From: Trematomus loennbergii | Lineage: Eukaryota > Chordata > Actinopteri > Perciformes > Nototheniidae | Length of the DNA: 64,000 nucleotides | Assembly (NCBI GenBank): GCA_012861695.1 | Contig: JAAOOA010000002.1 | Span: 34,055,244 to 34,119,243, forward strand | Direction: 5' to 3' | Translations under genes and position numbers: made by a program | Part shown: piece after piece, positions 57,482 to 64,000 of the stretch | Position numbering within the stretch: the stretch's first letter is position 1 | Layout of the letters: each line of letters begins with the position of its first letter | Notes under the pieces: model-generated | Databases searched by the model: none | The model's input: only the letters and a program-made list of their open reading frames with translations | Told to the model about the DNA's origin: nothing

Positions 57482-59408
57482 ATAGGCAACCACGAGTGCA
57501 GTGACCTTCCCCCATCCCTCTTCCAGGAAGATGGCAGTATGAGAACAGGGACCAAGGCAAGCCTTGTGAAGATCTTGAAAGAGAAGACCAAAGTAAGCAG
57601 CATCCCTGATCTGCCCCAAGACTGTCTTTTTTTTCAAGACAGCAGTAAGCGTAGATGCCATGTCCGCCATACGACACTGGTCTTTCCACACAGGTGAAGG
57701 ATTTGGAGTGATCGCTGAGCGATATAGGCACCTGCTGCTGAATGATGTGCCTCCTGGCACTGACATCATACACTTCTGTTGTGACAGATACAGTACAACC
57801 AGCCTCAAGTCAGCTGAGCAGGAACAGAGATATGCCAGATCCAAACCAGCGAAAGTGTATGAAGTCAGTGAGCAGTACACAGCTCCGGATCAAAGAAGTT
57901 TGTTGCAGTGTTTGCTAACAAAGCAAACCTGCTGAGCTTCATTTGTGAGAAGTGGTGTGAGGATGAACAACTTGAACCTGGTCTTGGCCCCACTCATCTC
58001 AACCTGGGTGGTGGATTCAAGGAAGAGATGAAGAGTGTGGTGCTCACAGCAGGGTCTGTTATGGATGTTCCTGCTCTTGAATCAACACAGCAGGAGGCTG
58101 ACACTAGGATCTTCCACCACACTCTCTACAGTGTCCAGAATGAGGAAGTTGACAGAGTTGTCATAGATGCCAATGACACCGACATCATTACCACATGCCT
58201 GTACTATGGTGCAACGCACCTCAGCGATCTAACAGAGCTGTGGGTGAGAACAGGCCAGAATGCATACCTGCCTATACATAAAATGGTTGTGGCACTGGTA
58301 CCTTCACAGTGTTGTGCCATGCCCTTCATCCACAGTCTGAGTGGTAGAGATACCACTAGTTAGCCATATTTCACTGGCAAGAAGGCATGGTTCAAGAGCA
58401 GCATGAGTCTGGACATACCTGCACTTGAAGAGTTTGGTGAGAACCCTGCCGATGCCATAACAGATGACCTCCTCAATCAGGCACGAGACCTCACCATCAC
58501 TGTGTATACATCCAAAGCTGATCACTTTGAGGGTTCTGATCTGGGCAAACTGAGAGCATACAAGTTCCTGAACAACAAATCAACGCTCCTAAAGCTACTA
58601 GGAGCTTGCATTTCTGCTGCACCTGAAAAGAGCTGCGGCAACCATCATTGACAAGAACGCACACATCGCCAAGCCAGAAATCCCCCATGCACAGAATTTG
58701 GATGGTCTCTGGACAATGGACATGTAGTTCCGGTACCATCTACAAAGCCAGCTTGGCCTGTGTCATGAACAAGACAATCTCATGTGGATGTCTCAAGGGC
58801 TATCAGAAAAACTGTTCCTGTGCAAAGAATGTAGTTCCATGCTACATAGGGTGCCGTTGCCAAGGACTGGCAACCAAATGCAGAAGGATACACTCTGCCA
58901 CACTTGAGAGCAGTGACAGCAGCTGTGACTCAGAAAATGAATAGAAAGCAAAAAGCTTTCTGGGACACTACCATGAATACCACCATGTGTACATTGAAAA
59001 CATTTGTACTGTATATTCAGTGTAGGTTACTTTTCCCCCCTTTCTTCTTAACACATTCACATTTTTCTAGTTCTGGGCCATGTGAATGATTATTTTGTGT
59101 TCAACTTCTGATTATTGTGTCATATCTGTTGATTTGTAGTTAATAACTAAGAAAAGAGTATGTGAAAGTGAAATAAATGTTTTGCCACCAGGAATTTTGT
59201 TTATTTCATGATCAAAATAGACATTGATTTGTACAAATAATAAAAGGGTATTGATTTGACATTAAGTTGAACTTAATGTCAACTTCCAGATACGATTAAC
59301 TCAGTTTGCCTTGTCCTTAATATAGAAAACCTTAAATTAAAGGTTTTGCAAAGAAAGTGGTGGCCATTTTGAATTTCGCTGCCTGTAGCTTTCCAGTCTG
59401 TAAACTGA

Positions 59409-59942
59409 AAAATCTGTAAACATTTAATCAATTCAACTTAGCATCGGCAGCAAACCTTGTGTATATTAATGTAAACCCTTCAATATGTTATATATAAATA
59501 ATCTTTTAAGTATATTTACCAATTTTGAACACAGCAAACAATCCAGAGGACCACAAATGCATTGCTTGAAATGAATTTAGCTTTGGAGAGACAAAAAAGG
59601 CACAGCGCCATCTAGTGGCCTTATTGAGAACAGGCTTAACCAAGGCATCACCTGAAAGCTTATTTTCTGCTCTTTCAATAGGTTGGCTCAGTTTGTCTTG
59701 ACCATGAACTGTCACAGAGATATTCAATCAGAAAGAGAATGATGGCATCTGATCCAACCAGAATTTTTGACTTTTTTTCATATATGGGTTGCATTGTTTG
59801 GACCCTCACTGTAGCTTTCCAGTAGCTAGTCCGGGTTGTCCACCCAGGTTGTGATCCTTGAAGGTCCTACAGTAGATATCATTTCTGGTGGACAACCTTT
59901 TACAACATTCCATGTCTGTAAAATGACTTTGCCCCCTGGGTA
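59409..59942. repeat. Right terminal inverted repeat of the 7.2 kb element
   Basis: Inverted partner of 52754-53512. It is uninterrupted, so it gives the true repeat length of about 534 bp. Differences from the left arm are point changes and small indels, implying an old insertion or independent arm decay. Confidence 0.85.
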
Positions 59943-60229
59943 TAAGGAGAGAGGGCCCATGCAGAGGCAGACATCAGTAGTGAGGAATCAGACCCAAAAG
60001 ACACGAGGACAGAGGAGCCAGATCGCAGTGGTAAGGAACGCACTGTCATTTAATTTCACTGTATTTTACTTTTCACATATCACTTTATTCACTATTCAGC
60101 TTAGTTATCCTTGCCATGAAGGAATGAATGATTGAATGGATGAATGTTCTATATTATTTTAATGACAGATTGAACCACAGCAATATTGTTTTAGAGATTT
60201 TATATGTTTAACTGCTATGCCTGTCATCT

Positions 60230-60420
60230 CTGCTCTGTGTCATTGTGTTGTCTCCTGGGTTCTGTAGTGCCCGGAGTCTGTCTTTTTATTTTTTTCCTCC
60301 CAAACCCCATCCCCTCAGGACGCCTTTTGCCTCCTGTCAGGTCATCATTGTAATAAGAATTTGTTCTTAATTGATTTTCCTGGCTAAATAAAGGTTCTAC
60401 TACTATTTATTCAGTTATTT
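60230..60420 (+). mobile_element. L2-like LINE 3' tail
   Basis: The stretch ends AATTTGTTCTTAATTGATTT, then TCCTGGCTAAATAAAGGTTC, the conserved 3' end of L2-type LINEs in vertebrates. No coding part remains. It is an independent, truncated copy from the LINE fragment at 62.2-63.2 kb. Confidence 0.6.
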
Positions 60421-60676
60421 TATTACTGGTACTGCTAATTGCATTATGCGTATTGTTGTATATTGTATATACGTATGTATTTACTACTACTACTTACAAA
60501 ATCGAGGGTTGTAGCTTTGTGTCAGTACATATTTCAGGGTTTTTCTATGCCTTTGTTATCTAAATTCTAATACTCATAGGCGACTACCACTCCTGCCGAG
60601 GCCCAGTTCTCCCTTCCCACCACCCCAGGCTCATTGTGCTAGGTAAAACTCTCATTCAATAAAAGTAGTCTTTTAA

Positions 60677-61056
60677 AGGTGGGGTAGGTAATTTTGGAGA
60701 AACCAGCTCGAGTGCGCTAGAATTTGAAAATACACAGCCGGAAAAAATCTGCCACTTCCTTACAGAGCCCCTCCTCCAACACACACGAACGCGCACATGA
60801 CCAATGAGGGCACGAGATAAGTTTGTGCACAGATGGAAGGCTGACAGGCAGGTAGGCCATCCAGTCATTTCAGCCGGGCCGGCTAAAATGATTGGTGTGC
60901 TTTTTACAGTACCACGGCTTCCACAGATGATATTTTTTTATGGATTTTTTGTCAAAGCACTTCAGATATTCATTGCTATCGGGATGTTAAGAGCATTCCA
61001 TGGAATATAACAAAAGTGTATCTCGAGCCGGTTTCTCAAACTTACCTACCCCACCT
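60677..61056. mobile_element. Short inverted-repeat element, AGGTGGGGTAGG ends
   Basis: About 380 bp with ends AGGTGGGGTAGGTAA and TTACCTACCCCACCT. TTAA lies on both sides (60673-60676, 61057-61060). Because TTTAAA is palindromic the exact border and duplication are ambiguous. It has no coding capacity. It is a common-looking fish non-autonomous DNA element. Confidence 0.8.
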
Positions 61057-61379
61057 TTAAAGATGAATGCAATTACATTTAAAAAAGTTTTAAACAGAAC
61101 TGTTACAGATGCAGATGCTTGGTCCAAATTCCATAAAATATACCAACCAGTAGCGCCACACTCAGACGAAAATGTACAAAGCCTATTCTTCCACTATTTG
61201 TATTCCCACATTATTCACCAAGCCAGCCCATGCTTTAATATAGATATTATGGATATTGTTATAATTCCTGCTGTCTTTTGTGAACTTCTAATTATTTGTA
61301 ATTGTTCTGTTCCACAGATGCTGTAGTAAACCACCATCCAGGGACCAAGACATCAGATATAAGAACATCCATTAACACA

Positions 61380-62180
61380 AGAATTTGTGAGTAAAGGCAC
61401 GAAAAAAACAAGATTGACGATCAAATAGGGTACAAGACTGTTTTTTTGGCCCTGTTCCGGACCTTGTTTTAATGAGTGATCAGCTCATGTTTAAAGTTGT
61501 CACCAGGTGAAACAAAAAACAAGATTGTTAAATAGGATAACAGACTGCTCTTTTTGGCCCTGTATGAAATAACAATGCATCATTTATTAACTATACCTAT
61601 ACAAAATGTAATACATTTTCCCTTCATTATGTAATAACACCTCCTTTTGTAATAATTTGCCCATTATGTAGTAAACAAGTTCAATGCAAATATGTAATAC
61701 ATGTCGCCACATTTTGAAATATATTATTACATATTGCTGTGGTTATTACAAAATGAGTTGCAAACAATAACATTACAACTGTTTATTTATTTATTCAACC
61801 ATGAATCATCCTTACTCATAATTTAAAAATATTCAGTAGAATATCTTTCATTGGCCAAAACTAGATCAAGTGTTACCATATTCATTAGCCAACATGTATA
61901 TCAACATCAATTTTGGGATATATTTACAGTTTGGTTATGGTTACATAATGAATATTACAGTTTTTTAAAAGGGCAACTCACGCATTTTGTAATAACCATT
62001 GCAAAATGTAATAATTTATTACAAAATGCAGGGAATTTATTTTATATTGCGTTCAGGCTGTTACAGAATGCAGCAGATTATTACAAAATGTGGGTTTTAT
62101 TACATAATTACATAAAATGTTCTTGAGTCATTACATAATGTGTTGTTTATAGGCCTTTTCTTTTATTCTTTCCTTGTCCT
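61380..62180. repeat. AT-rich sequence with duplicated and reiterated words
   Basis: A segment with ACAAGATTG...AATAGG...ACAGACTG...TTTTGGCCCTGT occurs twice (about 61409-61455 and 61520-61565). Downstream, CATTATGTAATA and TTACAAAATG words recur many times to about 62140. No gene is seen. It may be the eroded inside of an unclassified element. Confidence 0.5.
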
Positions 62181-62235
62181 TCTTTTAATGAGTATTTTGA
62201 TAACTGTTACACATTGATAGAAAAAAACAAATTAA

Positions 62236-63175
62236 GCTTCTCATTATTCAGACTCAGCTCTCAGCGCTTAAGCTTCTTTTAAATGTTGATAAAACCAAGG
62301 TAATGCTCTTTTCAAAAGCTAAAAAGACACCAGAGCCTGTTTTAGATATTGTAATTACACAAGGAATAAAACTTGAAGTGGTTACCTGTTACAAATACCT
62401 TGGTATCTGGCTTGATGATTGTCTCACTTTTAAACTTCATGTCAATAACCTGCTTAAAAAACTGAGGGTTAGGCTAGGTTTCTTTTCCAGGAACAAGTCC
62501 TGTTTCTCACTTGAGGCCAGAAAAAGGCTAGTCACTGTGACCTTTTTACCTGTACTGGACTATGGTGATCTGATCTATATGAATGCACCTGCCAATTGCC
62601 TGGTCAAGTTAGATGCCGCCTATCACAGTGCACTGAGATTTGTGACAAACTGTAAAGTATTAACCCATCACTGTACCCTGTATGCAAGGGCAGGTTTGCC
62701 TTCACTAACTGTACGGAGGCTCAGTCACTGGTACATTTTTATATACAAAGCCATGTTAGGGAAACTTCCTTCCTACATCTGCTCCCTGATCTCACGGCGA
62801 ATTGTAAGTGGCTACTGCCTGAGATCGAATGCTGTGGTTTTATTAAATGTGCCAACTGCTAGGACTGTCTTAGGGAAGATAGCATTTAGATGCGCAGCTC
62901 CGCTAACTTGGAACAGTCTGAGCAATTTGGTTCCACTAAATGTTTTTAAAGCAAGGATAGATATATCCAATCGGAAACTGTTGGAACCTGTAAATGTTAC
63001 TAGCTATGTAAACTGTAGTCACTGTAAATATGCTGTATGATGTCCTTTTTTGTTTTTCTGTTATGTTTATATGTATTCATGTGGAACCTACTTGCAGCAG
63101 GTCACCCTTGAAAAAGAGATCAATGATCTCAATGGGATTCACCTGCATAAATAAAGGTTTGAAATGAAATGAAAG
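62236..63175 (+). mobile_element. 5'-truncated LINE with reverse transcriptase C-terminal part
   Basis: A frame reads LLLNVDKTKVMLFSKAKK, then CYKYLGIWLDDCLTF and LPVLDYGDLIYMNA, the thumb and C-terminal region of a non-LTR retrotransposon reverse transcriptase. It runs to a TGA at 63038-63040, about 245 codons from the first Met. The 3' UTR ends ATCTCAATGGGATTCACCTG then AAATAAAGGTTTGAAATGAAATG, an L2-like terminus with a short tandem tail. The YADD-containing palm and endonuclease are missing, so the copy is dead on arrival but recent enough to keep its frame. Confidence 0.88.
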
Positions 63176-63231
63176 ATTTTTTTTATCAGAACATGCATTT
63201 CTCCTCATTGTGAACATATATTGCACTCATG

Positions 63232-63690
63232 TTCAGAATATATGGTACGTACATGGTCTTTTATAAATCTGAATATATAGTGCATACATGTCCCCATATA
63301 ATTGTGAATATATAGCGCATACATGTCCCCATATAATTGTGAATATATATAGTACATGTCCCCATATAATTGTGAATATATTCTACATACATGTCCCCAT
63401 ATAAATCTGAATATATAGTACATACATGTCCCCATATATTTGTGAATATATATAGTACATGTCCCCATATAATTGTGAATATATTCTACATACATGTCCC
63501 CATATAAATCTGAATATATAGTACATACATGTCCCCATATATTTGTGAATATATATAGTACATGTCCCCATATAATTGTGAATATATTCTACATACATGT
63601 CCCCATATAAACTGAATATATAGTACATACATGTCCCCATATATTTGTGAATATATATAGTACATGTCCCCATATAAATGTTAATATATA
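63232..63690. repeat. Tandem repeat of about 35 bp with about 105-bp higher-order period
   Basis: About 13 units based on CATGTCCCCATATAATTGTG then AATATATAGTACATA. Three monomer types alternate (ending TTCTACATA, AGTACATA, and TATAGTA), so the ATTCTACATACATG mark recurs near 63380, 63485 and 63590. Open frames with TYR-rich repeats here are artefacts. Confidence 0.93.
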
Positions 63691-64000
63691 GTAAATGTAT
63701 GTTCACATATATACACAACCAATATATTATATATATTTACATATATTACTCAATATATGGAAAGCGGCAATTACTGATGTATTATCCATATATTACAATA
63801 TTATCACAATATATTATTCATATATCATATATTGTAATATATTAACACAATATATTATTCTATATATTTCAATATATTTTGTAGATATGAATAAATATGT
63901 TTTTCATGTTGATTATTAATCAGTATCACTTGGTGTAGCCAACAGCAAGATTTCCTTTATTAAATCTTTTCAATTAACCAGTAAATCAGAAAACAAAATA
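63691..64000. other. AT-rich tail with AATATATT words
   Basis: Sequence dominated by AATATATT and ATATTGTAATATATT. Similar words (AAATATATTGTAATATATTG) occur at about 49648-49720, partly inverted, outside the 7.2 kb element. No gene is seen to the window end. Confidence 0.5.

Larger units (their letters stand above)
54390..58944 (+). pseudogene. Decayed element protein: nuclease-like motifs plus CXC-like zinc domain
   Basis: Pieces in shifting frames read as one large protein. In order: a Cys motif YKKCLICQ (about 54420), a conserved FAMDNLDWKMKTLGGGSF block (about 55253), a helical block ILSGAMWRLYWQAFEAC to RREGNW-like REGNWAGHFCESARMLPYL (55740-56100), PLYLAEMKKLPET and SGLDGITLNRAARMKW (to 56350). 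After the nested insertion come FGVIAERYRHLLLND and FCCDRYSTTS (57700-57800), then QQEADTR (58088-58105), DANDTDII (58166-58190) and HSLSGRDTTS (58331-58360). The end is Cys-rich: CxC-x7-CxC-x6-C-x3-CxC-x6-C (about 58780-58880). I recall many uncharacterised fish, cnidarian and mollusc proteins with the same order (EAD, DTD, GCDT). The acidic spacing resembles PIN/FEN nucleases; this is inference. Several frameshifts and an in-frame TAG after TTS (about 58361) break it. Confidence 0.7.
52754..59942 (+). mobile_element. 7.2 kb DNA-transposon-like element with about 0.53 kb inverted ends
   Basis: The left end (TACCCAGGGGCAAA, 52754) and right end (TTTGCCCCCTGGGTA, ending 59942) are inverted copies. 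The similarity runs inward about 534 bases to about 53512 on the left (after removing a 220 bp insertion) and 59409 on the right. Candidate 3-bp target duplications TAA flank it (52751-52753, 59943-59945). Between the ends lies a decayed coding region (54390-58944). Another short inverted-repeat element is inserted at 56806-57481. It does not match the DDE transposase families I know. Long ends, a single large gene and TAA duplication suggest a cut-and-paste element whose enzyme is the internal protein. Confidence 0.8.

Noticed and set aside
54390..58944. A functional host gene
   Set aside because: It lies inside long inverted ends, has many frame breaks and an inserted MITE. A domesticated relative elsewhere is possible, but this copy is element debris.
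63232..63690. CRISPR-like array
   Set aside because: The spacing is continuous tandem repeat without unique spacers, in a vertebrate context.
63205..63718. Repetitive minus-strand proteins of about 100 residues
   Set aside because: They arise from the tandem repeat. No codon bias or start context supports a gene.

Overview
The window looks like teleost fish nuclear DNA. It has short exons with GT-AG introns, compact spacing, many dinucleotide repeats and fish-type mobile elements (piggyBac, hAT, L2-like LINE and short inverted-repeat elements). Six protein-coding genes can be rebuilt exon by exon from family knowledge: nxn (3' part, +), mrm3 (-), glod4 (+), bltp2/KIAA0100 (+), rskr/SGK494 (+) and aldoc (+).

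Layout. 1-10.1 kb: last six coding exons of nucleoredoxin, with a 6 kb last intron. 11.2-14.4 kb: mitochondrial rRNA methyltransferase mrm3 on the minus strand, with a piggyBac-type element in an intron. 14.9-17.6 kb: glod4, head to head with mrm3 over about 500 bp. 19.0-36.0 kb: bltp2, 39 coding exons for about 2,237 residues. 36.3-40.9 kb: the kinase rskr, starting about 260 bp after the bltp2 poly(A) signal. 41-43.6 kb: repeat-rich spacer. 44.3-47.2 kb: aldolase C. 47-64 kb: no recognisable host gene. This last part is a pile of mobile elements: a hAT-type element with a perfect 8-bp target duplication (50.9-51.8 kb), a 7.2 kb element with about 0.53 kb inverted ends and a decayed multi-domain protein (52.75-59.94 kb), a LINE fragment (62.2-63.2 kb) and a higher-order tandem repeat (63.2-63.7 kb).

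The genes do not form a pathway. They cover a redox regulator of Wnt signalling, mitochondrial ribosome maturation, a glyoxalase-fold protein, a bridge-like lipid transfer protein, an AGC-like kinase and a glycolytic enzyme. From memory, NXN-MRM3-GLOD4 are neighbours on human 17p13.3 and BLTP2-RSKR-(SPAG5)-ALDOC on 17q11.2, so the window joins two conserved blocks.

Two themes stand out. First, reading frames that are otherwise intact are broken by at least eight single-base gains or losses, mostly in short homopolymers (bltp2 four, aldoc two, mrm3 one, rskr one). This looks like uncorrected long-read assembly error rather than six decaying genes. Second, the 7.2 kb element encodes a protein with acidic motifs (EAD, DTD, GRDTTS) that resemble PIN/FEN-type nucleases, plus a C-terminal Cys-rich CXC-like zinc domain. 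It is the best candidate here for a poorly described mobile system.
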